Origin: Lachnospiraceae bacterium UBA935
GTDB lineage: Bacteria > Bacillota > Clostridia > Lachnospirales > Lachnospiraceae
Assembly: GCA_002293525.1 (NCBI GenBank)
Contig: DBDJ01000021.1
Coordinates: 76,487-140,486, forward strand
Direction of reading: 5' to 3'
DNA: 64,000 nt
Shown here one piece after another: positions 16,838 to 27,348 of this stretch (position 1 is its first letter; the number at the start of each line of letters is the position of its first letter). The notes beneath the pieces are model-generated. The model was not told where the DNA came from. It saw nothing but the letters and a program-made list of their open reading frames with translations, and ran no database searches. The position numbers and the translations under genes are program-made.

Positions 16838-19654
16838 TCAGACCAATTCTTCTGAAAACTGCCGTAATATCGTTTTCTGGATAAGCATTTGCTCCTGCTG
16901 TTTTTCTATCAGCCGGTTCAGGCGGTCAATATCTTCTGCTCCGCCGAAAGCTACCTTATTGCCTCCTCTGTTCAGAGGAGCTTCTTTCCAGAATACTTTT
17001 TTATCGTACAGATAATCCGGCAGATCCACTTTGCGATTCTGATAGTTTCGGTGGAAGCTCTTAAAGTCCAGATTGATTCCGGCCAGATATAACTGTTTCA
17101 AGGACTCCAGAAACTGTTTGTAGCTGCCGACCCCGTTTCGCAGGGTGGGGACAAATATAGCCCCTTCCTCTTGGATACACTGGCCGGCCAGTCCGCATAA
17201 AGTGGCGGTTCCGCCTATTTCGATGAAGATCGTGACGCCTGCTTTCGCCGCTTCTTCCATGGCCTTTTGGAAATCAACGGTACTTTCTAAGTGAGAAGCC
17301 CAGTAATTCTTATCCTCAAATGTCCGGGGCGGCTCTGTCTTTCCGGTAACGGTCGAAATTACCTGAGCAGCAGCTGAGCCGCATACAATATGATCCAGGC
17401 TGTCTCCATATGCTTCTTTATAAGCTTTCATCACGACCGAATGGTAAGGATAGCGGATGCCCAAGTCATTGACAAAGACCCGGGAATTCCGGTGAAGCAG
17501 CTCAATGACCTGATCCACCTCTTCACGAAGGCCGGAGATGGTAACATTTTTGGGGGCATTTACTGCCGCCAAAGAAACGTTTGTACAGCCGCTCTCAGCT
17601 ATGACAGCCCTCATGGCGGCCGCATCCGCCAGGATGCCCGCCATCTTGCCGGTGGGACTGGCGCTTGACATTACCGCGCTTCTGGCAGCAATCATTTGGG
17701 TTGCGTTTTCAAAGGTCAGCACTTTGCCATAGCAGAGAGCGGCATATTCGCCCACGCTATGCCCGATTACATAATCCGGGGCGATATTCATGTCATCCCA
17801 AAGTGTCGTCAGCGCATATTCCAGCGAAAATATGACCGGCTGCGAGTAGGCGGCCTCGGTCAGGCTTTCCTCCTTGGTGCCAAACAATGTTTCTTTTACG
17901 GATACTCCCAGCAGTTCCTTAAATCTGGCGTCACATTGGTCGAAAACGCGCCGGTAGTGACGGGACTTTTCATAGAATTCCTTTCCTGCATCCAGATAAA
18001 GGGAACCCTGGCCGGTAAATAAGAAAGCGATCTTGCCTTTCTTACGGTTTTCTCTGCCGGTAGCCAGTTTAAAGGCTTCCTGGTTTTCGATAAGCAAATT
18101 TATTTCTTTCAGAATCTGTTCCTTGCTGCTGCCGACTACGGCCAGGCGGTATTCGTTTCTTGCCTTGACAACATTGGTACTGTAAGCAATGTCAGGGAGC
18201 TTTTGCTCCGAAGCCAAGATATGATCCCGGATTCGGACTGCCGACTGCAATAAGGCGTTCTTTTTTTTAGTCGATATTGTGATCAGATGCTCCGGCATGA
18301 CCGGCTTGTGCTCGTCGGGCGCATCTGGTTCTTCCAGAATCAGATGAACCAGGGTTCCGCTGATGCCGAAGGTGCTGATTCCGGCCCGCCGCTTGCCCCG
18401 GCCGGGAATCCAGTCTGTCATTTTGTCAACTACCTTTACCTTGGTCCAGTCAATATTCGGATTGGGCGTCTTAAAGTGAATGCTGGGCGGCAGCTTGTTA
18501 TGCTTAAAGGAAAGCAGCACTTTGATTAAGGCAGCCATCCCCGCCGCCGCCTCAAGGTGACCGATATTGGACTTGACGGAGCCGATCAGGATGGGCTTAC
18601 TGCGGTTTTTAAACACTTCCCCGATGGCTTGCGCTTCGATAAAATCTCCCAGCGTAGTACCGGTACCGTGAGCCTCGATATAGTCGATTTCTTCTACACT
18701 CAGACCGGCTTTTCGCATCGCAGCTGCAATCACGTTCTGTTCTGCCAGACCATTGGGTGCGTAAAATCCGTTTGCTTTTCCGTCCTGGCCGACCGCAACG
18801 GCCTTGATGAACCCTTCGATACTGTTCCCGTCTTTCTTGGCATCCTTGGCCCGTTTCAACACGACGACACCACAGCCTTCCCCTCTTCCGAACCCGTCCG
18901 CGGAGGCATCGAAGGTCTTGCAGCATCCGTCCGGAGCTATCGCCTTCATCTGCGACAGACCCACAAATGCCGAAGGATTCAAGATCAGGCTGGCCGCGCC
19001 GACAACCGCCAGGTCGCACTGGCCGCTCTGCAGCTGATCGACAGCGATACTCAAGGCTGCCAGCGCGGAAGAACAGGCCGTGTTGACACAGATTGCCGGT
19101 CCCCGGAAATCATAAAAATAAGATAGCCGGCCTGCCGCCGCATGCGATGTCACGCCAAACAGCGAATAGCTTCCGATGTCCTCCAAATTGCCGGTGAAAA
19201 CTTCCCGGTTAAAATAATCAACCCCGTCAATCCCGATAAAAACACCGGTTCTGCTCCCTTGTAAGGATGCTATGTCAAGCTCTGCGCGTTCCAGGGCTTC
19301 CCAGCTGACTTCCAGCAACAACCTCTGCTGCGGATCGATAGAAACCGCCTCTACCGGTGATATTTCAAAATGATGATTGTCAAAAGCCCGGATGTCGCCG
19401 TCCAATAAAGACGCCTTCCAGGAACTGGCCGCAAACCGGTCGGCCTTGATGTCACCGACCGCACAAAAACCTTGCCGGAGCTTCTCCCAGAACAGCAGGC
19501 TGTTGTCGGCACCTCCCGGAAACCGGCAATGATAGCCGATTATGGCAATTTCTTGGTCTTCTTTTCGCTGCTTCAGTTCCGCGTCCAGTTCTTTAATCTT
19601 TTCGCTGGCCCGCAGCAAGGCTGATTTATATTTGCTGATTTCATCCGATCCCAT
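16838..19654 (-). CDS. Type I PKS, KS-AT only, with an atypical AT
   Basis: A 938-aa protein. An N-terminal coiled coil (residues 5-35) serves as docking domain. The KS has its Cys near 194 (NTACSSAL), EAHGTGT and NIGHLEAAAG. The AT has GQGSL (about 551) and GHSVGE (about 634), but at the substrate motif it reads YPYHS (about 733) instead of HAFH (malonyl) or YASH (methylmalonyl). A second helical segment closes the protein. There is no KR, DH or carrier domain; the free ACP encoded 55 bp downstream probably supplies the carrier. The start follows the previous stop by one base (TGATATG), which suggests translational coupling. The AT may load the special extender unit made by the genes at 27,349-30,917; this is inferred. 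Confidence 0.92.
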   Translation of the reverse strand: MGSDEISKYKSALLRASEKIKELDAELKQRKEDQEIAIIGYHCRFPGGADNSLLFWEKLRQGFCAVGDIKADRFAASSWKASLLDGDIRAFDNHHFEISPVEAVSIDPQQRLLLEVSWEALERAELDIASLQGSRTGVFIGIDGVDYFNREVFTGNLEDIGSYSLFGVTSHAAAGRLSYFYDFRGPAICVNTACSSALAALSIAVDQLQSGQCDLAVVGAASLILNPSAFVGLSQMKAIAPDGCCKTFDASADGFGRGEGCGVVVLKRAKDAKKDGNSIEGFIKAVAVGQDGKANGFYAPNGLAEQNVIAAAMRKAGLSVEEIDYIEAHGTGTTLGDFIEAQAIGEVFKNRSKPILIGSVKSNIGHLEAAAGMAALIKVLLSFKHNKLPPSIHFKTPNPNIDWTKVKVVDKMTDWIPGRGKRRAGISTFGISGTLVHLILEEPDAPDEHKPVMPEHLITISTKKKNALLQSAVRIRDHILASEQKLPDIAYSTNVVKARNEYRLAVVGSSKEQILKEINLLIENQEAFKLATGRENRKKGKIAFLFTGQGSLYLDAGKEFYEKSRHYRRVFDQCDARFKELLGVSVKETLFGTKEESLTEAAYSQPVIFSLEYALTTLWDDMNIAPDYVIGHSVGEYAALCYGKVLTFENATQMIAARSAVMSSASPTGKMAGILADAAAMRAVIAESGCTNVSLAAVNAPKNVTISGLREEVDQVIELLHRNSRVFVNDLGIRYPYHSVVMKAYKEAYGDSLDHIVCGSAAAQVISTVTGKTEPPRTFEDKNYWASHLESTVDFQKAMEEAAKAGVTIFIEIGGTATLCGLAGQCIQEEGAIFVPTLRNGVGSYKQFLESLKQLYLAGINLDFKSFHRNYQNRKVDLPDYLYDKKVFWKEAPLNRGGNKVAFGGAEDIDRLNRLIEKQQEQMLIQKTILRQFSEELV

Positions 19655-19655
19655 A

Positions 19656-22600
19656 TCATACCTCTGTCAGTGAGGCGATTTCCGCTAAGATATCATCAAC
19701 GGTATCCGTCTCTATTATTGTTTCTGATGACGCTTTGGCTTCTGATGACGCTTTGGCTTCTGATACTTCTTTTGTTTCTCCTCCTGCTGATGTCACCTTT
19801 GCTCCTGCCGCTGACGGCACCTTTGTACCTGCCGCTGACGGCACCTTTGCAGCTGTTGCCGCAGTTTTGCCGGTATCCTGGCCGGTCAGGTCTAAGACTT
19901 CGTTCAATATGTATTCCACCAGCTTACTGATTGTCGGGTAGTTGAAAAAGGCGGAAATATTTAACTCAATATCAAGTAGCTTATTGACCGCCGCCCGCAT
20001 CGAGAAAATCATCAGCGAGTCGGCACCTTGCTCTCTCAGCACCTGATCGACCGAAAGCAGCTCGGCTTTTTCAAAGCCCATGATCTGGGAGCATATTTTC
20101 TGCAGCTCTTCCGTCAGCAAAGCTTCCCGTTCGGCTTTGGAAAGATTCCAGGAAAATTCCAGGACCTGTCTGTCGGCAGCTTTAAAATCCGCGGCCTGAC
20201 TGCTTTCATCGACCGTAAGGTGCGACAAAAAGGCGGTTTTTCCGGCTCCGTCTTTATAATAATCGGTCAGCTTATCCCATTTCCCTTCCACAACGACCAG
20301 ATTGGTATAGGGCTGATCAATAAAGTCTTCGATAATCTTTTTGCCCTGTTCCTTGGCAAAAGGCGTGGTGCCCATTTTTTCAAAGCGGCTCAGCACGATG
20401 TCATTGCCGGTCGCCATGCCCTCCGCTCCCCAGGCTCCCCAGCAGAAAGCAAAGCCCGGCCGGTTTTCCATTTCCAGATAGTAGGCAAAACAGTTCATAA
20501 AATAATTTGCTGCGGCATAACTGCCCTGACCCATGTTACCGATGACGCTGGTAATGGAGGAAGTCATCATAAAGAAATCCAACGGCTGCGCTTTTAAGGC
20601 CCGGTAGAGATTGATGGTTCCGGTGACTTTGGGGTTCAGGACCATGGCAAAGTCATTCCAGCCGGAACTGATCAACATTTTGTCATTCAAAACACCGGCA
20701 GCATGTACGACCCCTTGGATTTCCGGCATCGTTTCTTTCAGCTGGCCCAAAGCCGCGGTAAGCTCATCCTGTTTACAGACGTCCGCAAAGACGACCCGGA
20801 CCGTTACCCCTTGCTCTTCTAACTGGCGGATCTGCTTTGCGGCACTGGTAACCGGTACTTTCCGGCACAAGAGAATAAGGTATTTCGCGCCTCCGGCAGC
20901 CAGCTGCTCGGCATAGGCCAGACCGACGGCTCCAGTCCCTCCGGTAATCAGATAGGAGACATCATCCCGTATAACAATGGTCTTTTTTTGTTCTTCTCTC
21001 AGGTTCAGATGTTCATTGTGGCTGATCAGGCGGGCGGCATAGCGTTTTCCCTTACGGTAACAGATCTCCTGCCCGTCAGTCCGCAGCGCCTCCTTCACCA
21101 GCTCGTCGGAACGGAAGAAATCATCGTCGCCGTCTACGATCCCGCCGAACAGCCCGGAATATTCCAGGCTGATGACTTTTGACAAGCCCCAGATCATGGA
21201 AGCGGATAAATTAAGCTGCCGGATGTCACCGACGCGGTGAACCTGATTACTTAAAATATTGAGCTTACTTTTTCTGGCAAACCCCTGCTCCGTCATGGCA
21301 TGAATCAGATAAAACAAGGCCTTGACCGGCTCCTGCTTTGCCTGAAGGGCATTCTTCCCGGCCTGGTCTTCCTTAAAGCAGAAAGCGATATGCAGGCTTT
21401 TGCTGCCGGTCTCTTCATAGACAGAACGTAGAAGCTTTCCCCAGTCTTCCTGCTGCTCCTGATTCACAAGGTAATTCAGCCGGTCTGTTTTCTGGAATCC
21501 GTCGCCCGGATTCACCGAAATGACGGCCGCGCCCTGCTGCTTCATTTTCTGGGTATAACATGCCGAGGTTTCCCTGTCATTCGTGACCATCAGGTACACC
21601 TGGTCATTGCGGAGCTTTGGCATTTCCCGGTTCTCCTCGGCAGGAAGCCAAGCCGAGTGGAAGTACAGCTTGCCCAGATTCTTAACCTCCTTCAGCAGGC
21701 TGTCGCGGTTAGTCAGTTTGGCCATCAGGTTCTGCAGGCTTACGATGACTTCCCCGTGTTTATTGTAAGCGACCAGGTTAACATAGATAATGTCGTCCTT
21801 CAGGACCGCCCTGGTGTTACACCATAAGACTTCCGATTCTTTGAAGTTGTAGGTGAATTTTTCTAAATAGTAGGGGATCACGGTACCCTTGTCCTGCCCG
21901 TACATCTGTTTCTCCAGTGTAAAAGCAATGCCGGTCTGGATAATAGAGTCGATCATTCCCGGATACAGTACATAATCGTTGAAATACGGAACGGTTTTCA
22001 GGGGCTCAAGCACACAGATACAGTCTTCTTCCCGATAGTGAATCCGCTTGATCCGGCGGAAACCGTCACCCAGGGCAAAGCCTGATCTTGTCATGGCATC
22101 ATATACGCCCCGTTCTTCCATGTCGGTCCGGTAACTCAGCCCTTCAAATGCATCAATATCCGCTTTCATGTCCGGCTTGCTGTAGTCGGCATGGATCTTA
22201 AGGTCGCCCTTGGCATGAAGCAGCCATTTATCGTTGCGGGTTTGATAGTCGCGGCTGATAATCTTAAATCTCGACAGCCTTTCTTCCTTATTGATTCCGA
22301 TCTGGACAAGCCGCTCTTCGTCGTCCTTTGCTGCCAGCGGAGCCCGGAACTCGATATTGCTGAGCGTACAGCTCTTGGCTTTGCCGGTGTCCTTTACTGC
22401 TGAAAGCATCATGGACAGATGGGCCGCCGCCGGGGATATCGAGGTGTCGAAAATCACATGCTCCTTCATAAAATACGGCTCGGACGCCGCAAACCGGCTT
22501 TGATATAAGGTGGCGTTATCCAGGTACGACAAGTCAATCCGCTGCCCCAGAACCGGATGGTATGCTTCGCTGTCAATCGCTTTCGTCTGCCGGTCATACA

Positions 22601-25600
22601 GTAGTTCACTCCAATACGCAGTCTTTTCATAGGGATAATTCGGAAGCGCAGCCTTGTTCCACTGCGTGATTCCGGCGAATATCACCTGATCCCATTGAAT
22701 ACCGGCTCCCGCCACATAGGCATAGGCAATTCCTTCCGCCAGCTGGATCCGGTCTTCCCGCTTGATATTTAAAGTCGCGGCGATCGAACGTTCCTCTCCA
22801 AAAGTCAGCTTGCATAAGGCGGCCAGAACCCGGTTGCTCCCCACTTCCAAGAGCAGGTAATTTTCTTTCGGGTCAATGCTGGTCACGGCTTTATAAAAGT
22901 CCACCTCTTCCCGGAGATGCCTGGTCCAGTAGTCGCTGTCTAAGACTTGGTTCTCGTCCAGTTCTTTTCCATACAGGGAGGAAATAAACCGTAGCTTTGG
23001 TGCCTTGAACGGGATGTCGGCGGCGATCTGGCGGAAATCTTCCAGGATCGGCTCCATCATCAACGAGTGGAAGGCATGGGATACTTTTAATTCTTTCACC
23101 GTGACTGCGTCTTTCACGGCCCTTGCGACAACTTGGTCGACATCACCGGCATGGCCGGAAATAACGCAGGTTTCCTTTGCATTGCGGGCGGCGATACCGA
23201 CCGTCTGTTCATAGCCGGAAAGCAGCGCTTCCACTTGTTCCCGTTCGGCAAAGATGGTTGCCATCTTGCCTTTCCCCGGAGCCGTGTCCATCAGCCGGCC
23301 CCTGACGGCAACCAGCTTGACCGCGTCTTTCAGGCTGAGCATTCCCGCTGTCACCGCTGCGGCATACTCGCCGATGCTGTGGCCCATGACGATTTCCGGC
23401 GTGATGCCGTAGTTCTTCCACATCTGGCACAGTGCATATTCGACCGCGAAAATCAGCGGCTGGGCATAGACGGTCTTGCCGATCACTGCACTGTCAGCCT
23501 GATCCCCATAGACCAGATCAACGACAGAAGCCAGCAAATAGGGCTTGAACAGTTTATCACATTGGTCAAATGCCGTCCGGAAGCTCTCATCGCAATCGTA
23601 GAGCAGCCAGCCCATGTTGACATATTGCGAACCCTGCCCGGTAAAAAGGAAGACGGTTTTGCGGTCTTTCTGCATCAGGTGCGGGAACTGGGTATTGACA
23701 AATACGCCGTCGGCGCTGCCCTCTTTCAGGTAAGTGTCGATCCGGCTTTCTATCTGCTGTTTCGAGCTGCCGCAGACAGCAAAGCGGTACTCCAGGTCTG
23801 CCCTGGAAGTATTGGCTGTATAGATAATATCCGCCAGCTTACTGTCGTCACTGTTCCTTAACAGGCTGCGGTATTCCTCAACCAGCTGCCGCAGTGAGTT
23901 TTCACTCTTGGCGGAAACCTTCAGGATGAAATCCAGCCCGCGGCCGGCCGGCATCGGCGGTTTGACCGCTTCCGGGGCCCGGTATTCTTCAAGGATCACA
24001 TGGGCATTGGAACCGCCGAAACCAAAGCCGTTCACGGCCGCTCTCCTAAGCCTGCCTTCGCGTTTCCACGGCGTCAGCCGGTCAATGACCTCGACCTTGA
24101 TATTTTCCCAGTCGATAAACGGATTGGGCGTATGGAAATGCAGGTTAGCCGGGATCATCTCATGTTTCATGGACAGCAGGACTTTTATGACAGAAGCCAC
24201 CCCGGCGGCCGATTCCAGATGACCGATGTTGGACTTGACGGAACCGATTTTCAGCAGGCTGTCATCCGTCCGGCCGGCACCATATACTGCTGCCACCGCA
24301 TTTACTTCTATCGGGTCGCCCAAATTGGTCCCCGTCCCGTGCATCTCCACATAGTCTACGTCCAGCGGATGTAAGCCGGCCTTTTTAAGTGTCTTACGGA
24401 TCAGGTTTTCCTGAGCCTCGCCGTTCGGTGCCGTCAGGCCGTTGCTCTTGCCGTCCTGGTTTACCCAGGTCGAGCGGATGACGCCTAAAATATCATTGTT
24501 ATCACGGACGGCATCGGACAGCCGTTTTAAAAGAAGGACACCGCCGCCTTCGCCTCTGCCGTACCCGTTGGCCGAAGCGTCAAAAGACTTGCTGCGTCCG
24601 TCGGCAGAGGTGGCTTTTAATTTGGAGAAACCGATGCCGGTAGACGGCGTCTCGATCAGGTTGACCCCGGCCACTACCTGCAGGTCGGCTTCCTTAGCCA
24701 GAAGCGCCGTGCCGGCCAGATGCAGGGCGTGAAGGCTCGACGAGCAGGCGGTATCGACCGCCAGGCACGGACCTTGGAAACCAAATGTGTAAGATATCCT
24801 TCCGCAAGCCGTACTGAAACAGCCGCCGGTCAGGGAGTAGGGCCCGATCCGGGAAAGGTCGCCGGAATACAGCTGGCTCATGAAGTATTCGCTGATGGAA
24901 ATTCCTACATAGACGCCGGTATCGCTGCCGTTATATTTGGTGATATCCAGGCCGGCATTTTCAAACGCTTCCCATGTGAGCTCCAGGAGCATTCTTTGCT
25001 GCGGATCCAGCGCCGCCGCTTCCTTGGGCGAGATATTGAAAAAACGGGCGTCAAAATCGGCGATGTTATAGTCAAGAAAACCGCTTTGCCGGCAATATGA
25101 CTTTCCTGGCGCGCTGCCGTCCGCATCATAATACTTGTCCGGCTCCCAGCGCTCCCTAGGGATGTCACAGATCGCGTCTTTTCCGCTGATCAGCAGCTCC
25201 CAGTAACGGTCATTGCTATTGGCCCCGCCGGGGAAGCGGCTACTGATGCCGATGACGGCAATCTGGTCACTGTCCCTGTCATCACTTCCCGGTGCCGCAT
25301 CCTCCGTATCCGAAGCGGTGTCGGAAACCGAATAAATATGCGCCGCCAGCCTCGCCACGGTAAAGTACTTAAAGAAATCGGCGACACCGATATTGATCCG
25401 GAATTCATCTTTCAGCTCCTGGATAAAAACTGGTATGTTCACGGAAACAATCCCATAATCAGAAAACGGCATATGATAATCCGTCACGGTGATGCGGAAA
25501 TTTTCTTGAATAAAATCTGTGATCTTCTTTTCAATCATCTTCAGGGAATAACTTTTACCGGGTATAGCCGCCTTTTTCTCATGCAAGAAAGCTAAGACCT

Positions 25601-27260
25601 CCTCATATTCCCCGGCATTGAATTTTTCCGTAAGCCCACGCCGGAACACCTTCCCGCTGGCCGTCTCAGGGATCTCGGCCACCGGAACGACATCGCTGAT
25701 GGTCAGGCCGATTTTGTCAAAGATCATGGCTGCCAGCTGGTTCTTATAGTTTAAAAAGCGGTTTTTCTCCTTGTCATTGCGGATATCGGCATTGGTTTTG
25801 ACAAATACGACCACTTTTTCACTTTCATTGCTGCGGGCCATCCCGTTGCAGACCACGCACTGCTCATACTCGTGGCTCAGGTTTTTTTCGATCATGTCTT
25901 CGATCAGCGCACAGGATATTTTCATCCCGTTAGCGACTACCAGTTCTTTTTCCCGGCCGACGATGAACAGGTTCCCTTCTTTCATAAAACCGATGTCCCC
26001 GGTGCACAGCCATCCGTCCCGGATCATCTTCTGTGTTGCTTCCTGGTCCTGATAATAGCCGGAGGTCAGGCAGGGGCCGCTGACGCAGATCTGCCCCAGG
26101 GTATTTTCCGGAAGCTCGCTAAAACCCTCGTCTCGGATACTGAGCAATATGGTTTCAAGCGGCGTGCCCAGCTCCATGTACACGATGTCCCTGTCCGAGA
26201 CATCGGATGTATAACCGCCCTCGATCAGGTCGCCGATTTCCAGCTTTTCGTTGGTAACATGGAAGGCCCGAGCTTTTTTCCCGAGGACGTTTGTCGTAAC
26301 CATAACGGTTGCTTCGGTCAAGCCATAGAGCGGGGATACTTTGTCAACGGAAAAACCGTACGGCGCTACGGCATCGCTGAATTCTTTATATAGAGCATAG
26401 TGTATCTGCTCACCGCCCAGCACCATGCATCTGACACAGGAAATATCCCAGTTGAATCGTTTTTCAATCTTATTATATACGTTGGTAAAATGTTTCAGGG
26501 CAAACGGCACCGAAGCAATCCTGGTAGCACGGAATTCATGGATCATGTCCATCCAGACCGTCGGCTGCTTCATATACAGCTTCGAGGAAATAAAACACTG
26601 ATCCAGGCCGGCCAAAAGGGGCGTAAGGTGCAGGGAGACCAGGCAGTAGCAGTGGGTCAGCGGCTGCCATGACAAAAACCGGTCCTGATCATCGATCTCA
26701 TATTGCTTGATAAAACCTTCCGCATTGGCAGCGACATTGGCCTTGGTGATGACCGCGCCTTTCGGGATACCGGTCGTCCCGGATGAATAAAGGACATATA
26801 AGATATCGTCAGGACTGCTTATGTAGCCGCGGTCAGCATAGTCACCGCAAGAAAGGATGTCTTCATAGACATCTTCGATATGGAATACCGTAACGCTGTC
26901 CTGGTCTTTGATGGCAACGTCACTGACAATAACGGGATGATCGGTTTTCTTTAAGACCAGCGACAGGAGCTCCTGATTGGCATTGTTATTGGCGGCATCC
27001 AAGGGAACCGCAATATAATTACCGATTGCGCATGCCCAGAATGTATATAAGAACAGCTCAATGCTGTCGCATTTAATAATTACCTCATGTTTTGCCTGTA
27101 CACCATGGTTTTCCAGCCACTCTGCCAAATAGCAGCTTCTGTTCCACAGCTCCTGATAAGATATCAGCTTTTTTACGTCCTTGGCCGGGACTACCGTTAT
27201 CCCTTTGTCGGTCTTGCTGAGTTGCTTCAGTGCTTCCACAACGTTATCTGTCCATTTCAC
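19656..27260 (-). CDS. Starter synthase: acyl-AMP ligase-ACP-KS-AT-DH-KR-ACP
   Basis: A 2534-aa protein that begins the lipid part. Residues 1-580 form a fatty acyl-AMP ligase/acyl-CoA ligase domain (SSGTTGIPKG near 155; YGLTEA; GWLCTGD). An ACP follows with its serine in GIVSV (about 603) instead of the usual GxDSL. The KS has its Cys near 835 (DTACSSSL). The AT has GQGSQ, GHSIGE and HAFHS, so malonyl is expected. The DH has His in EHVIFDTSISP (about 1598, where G of HxxxGxxxxP is D) and DSIIQ (about 1770). The KR has TGGTGAVG (about 2103) and SYAAAN. The last ACP has GADSL (about 2413). A low-complexity tail of Ala/Ser/Lys repeats precedes a short docking helix (VDDILAEIASL). Start is GTG with GGAGGG 7 nt upstream. 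Expected chemistry: activate a fatty acid, extend it once, reduce and dehydrate to an enoyl chain. Confidence 0.93.
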   Translation of the reverse strand: MKWTDNVVEALKQLSKTDKGITVVPAKDVKKLISYQELWNRSCYLAEWLENHGVQAKHEVIIKCDSIELFLYTFWACAIGNYIAVPLDAANNNANQELLSLVLKKTDHPVIVSDVAIKDQDSVTVFHIEDVYEDILSCGDYADRGYISSPDDILYVLYSSGTTGIPKGAVITKANVAANAEGFIKQYEIDDQDRFLSWQPLTHCYCLVSLHLTPLLAGLDQCFISSKLYMKQPTVWMDMIHEFRATRIASVPFALKHFTNVYNKIEKRFNWDISCVRCMVLGGEQIHYALYKEFSDAVAPYGFSVDKVSPLYGLTEATVMVTTNVLGKKARAFHVTNEKLEIGDLIEGGYTSDVSDRDIVYMELGTPLETILLSIRDEGFSELPENTLGQICVSGPCLTSGYYQDQEATQKMIRDGWLCTGDIGFMKEGNLFIVGREKELVVANGMKISCALIEDMIEKNLSHEYEQCVVCNGMARSNESEKVVVFVKTNADIRNDKEKNRFLNYKNQLAAMIFDKIGLTISDVVPVAEIPETASGKVFRRGLTEKFNAGEYEEVLAFLHEKKAAIPGKSYSLKMIEKKITDFIQENFRITVTDYHMPFSDYGIVSVNIPVFIQELKDEFRINIGVADFFKYFTVARLAAHIYSVSDTASDTEDAAPGSDDRDSDQIAVIGISSRFPGGANSNDRYWELLISGKDAICDIPRERWEPDKYYDADGSAPGKSYCRQSGFLDYNIADFDARFFNISPKEAAALDPQQRMLLELTWEAFENAGLDITKYNGSDTGVYVGISISEYFMSQLYSGDLSRIGPYSLTGGCFSTACGRISYTFGFQGPCLAVDTACSSSLHALHLAGTALLAKEADLQVVAGVNLIETPSTGIGFSKLKATSADGRSKSFDASANGYGRGEGGGVLLLKRLSDAVRDNNDILGVIRSTWVNQDGKSNGLTAPNGEAQENLIRKTLKKAGLHPLDVDYVEMHGTGTNLGDPIEVNAVAAVYGAGRTDDSLLKIGSVKSNIGHLESAAGVASVIKVLLSMKHEMIPANLHFHTPNPFIDWENIKVEVIDRLTPWKREGRLRRAAVNGFGFGGSNAHVILEEYRAPEAVKPPMPAGRGLDFILKVSAKSENSLRQLVEEYRSLLRNSDDSKLADIIYTANTSRADLEYRFAVCGSSKQQIESRIDTYLKEGSADGVFVNTQFPHLMQKDRKTVFLFTGQGSQYVNMGWLLYDCDESFRTAFDQCDKLFKPYLLASVVDLVYGDQADSAVIGKTVYAQPLIFAVEYALCQMWKNYGITPEIVMGHSIGEYAAAVTAGMLSLKDAVKLVAVRGRLMDTAPGKGKMATIFAEREQVEALLSGYEQTVGIAARNAKETCVISGHAGDVDQVVARAVKDAVTVKELKVSHAFHSLMMEPILEDFRQIAADIPFKAPKLRFISSLYGKELDENQVLDSDYWTRHLREEVDFYKAVTSIDPKENYLLLEVGSNRVLAALCKLTFGEERSIAATLNIKREDRIQLAEGIAYAYVAGAGIQWDQVIFAGITQWNKAALPNYPYEKTAYWSELLYDRQTKAIDSEAYHPVLGQRIDLSYLDNATLYQSRFAASEPYFMKEHVIFDTSISPAAAHLSMMLSAVKDTGKAKSCTLSNIEFRAPLAAKDDEERLVQIGINKEERLSRFKIISRDYQTRNDKWLLHAKGDLKIHADYSKPDMKADIDAFEGLSYRTDMEERGVYDAMTRSGFALGDGFRRIKRIHYREEDCICVLEPLKTVPYFNDYVLYPGMIDSIIQTGIAFTLEKQMYGQDKGTVIPYYLEKFTYNFKESEVLWCNTRAVLKDDIIYVNLVAYNKHGEVIVSLQNLMAKLTNRDSLLKEVKNLGKLYFHSAWLPAEENREMPKLRNDQVYLMVTNDRETSACYTQKMKQQGAAVISVNPGDGFQKTDRLNYLVNQEQQEDWGKLLRSVYEETGSKSLHIAFCFKEDQAGKNALQAKQEPVKALFYLIHAMTEQGFARKSKLNILSNQVHRVGDIRQLNLSASMIWGLSKVISLEYSGLFGGIVDGDDDFFRSDELVKEALRTDGQEICYRKGKRYAARLISHNEHLNLREEQKKTIVIRDDVSYLITGGTGAVGLAYAEQLAAGGAKYLILLCRKVPVTSAAKQIRQLEEQGVTVRVVFADVCKQDELTAALGQLKETMPEIQGVVHAAGVLNDKMLISSGWNDFAMVLNPKVTGTINLYRALKAQPLDFFMMTSSITSVIGNMGQGSYAAANYFMNCFAYYLEMENRPGFAFCWGAWGAEGMATGNDIVLSRFEKMGTTPFAKEQGKKIIEDFIDQPYTNLVVVEGKWDKLTDYYKDGAGKTAFLSHLTVDESSQAADFKAADRQVLEFSWNLSKAEREALLTEELQKICSQIMGFEKAELLSVDQVLREQGADSLMIFSMRAAVNKLLDIELNISAFFNYPTISKLVEYILNEVLDLTGQDTGKTAATAAKVPSAAGTKVPSAAGAKVTSAGGETKEVSEAKASSEAKASSETIIETDTVDDILAEIASLTEV
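19718..19860 (-). repeat. Tandem repeats encoding the C-terminal tail of the starter synthase
   Basis: Two repeat types are visible: an 18-bp-type unit (plus strand GCTTCTGATGACGCTTTG) and a roughly 30-bp unit (plus strand CCTGCCGCTGACGGCACCTT). They encode SEAKAS and KVPSAAGT-like repeats between the last ACP and the docking helix. Confidence 0.65.
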
Positions 27261-27348
27261 TTATGCACCCTCCTCGAATTTATATTATGACAGCGAACTC
27301 CTAATCCAGAGACGCATCCAATCGCAACGCCGCTGCGAGACTCCGCCG

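Noticed and set aside
16838..19654. Trans-AT PKS architecture for cluster A
   Set aside because: Three ATs with intact GHSxGE are built into the modules, and no free AT gene is present in the window; only the last KS lacks a working AT.
23133..23861. A 242-codon plus-strand frame
   Set aside because: Antisense to the AT region of the starter synthase, which has all its motifs; no independent support.
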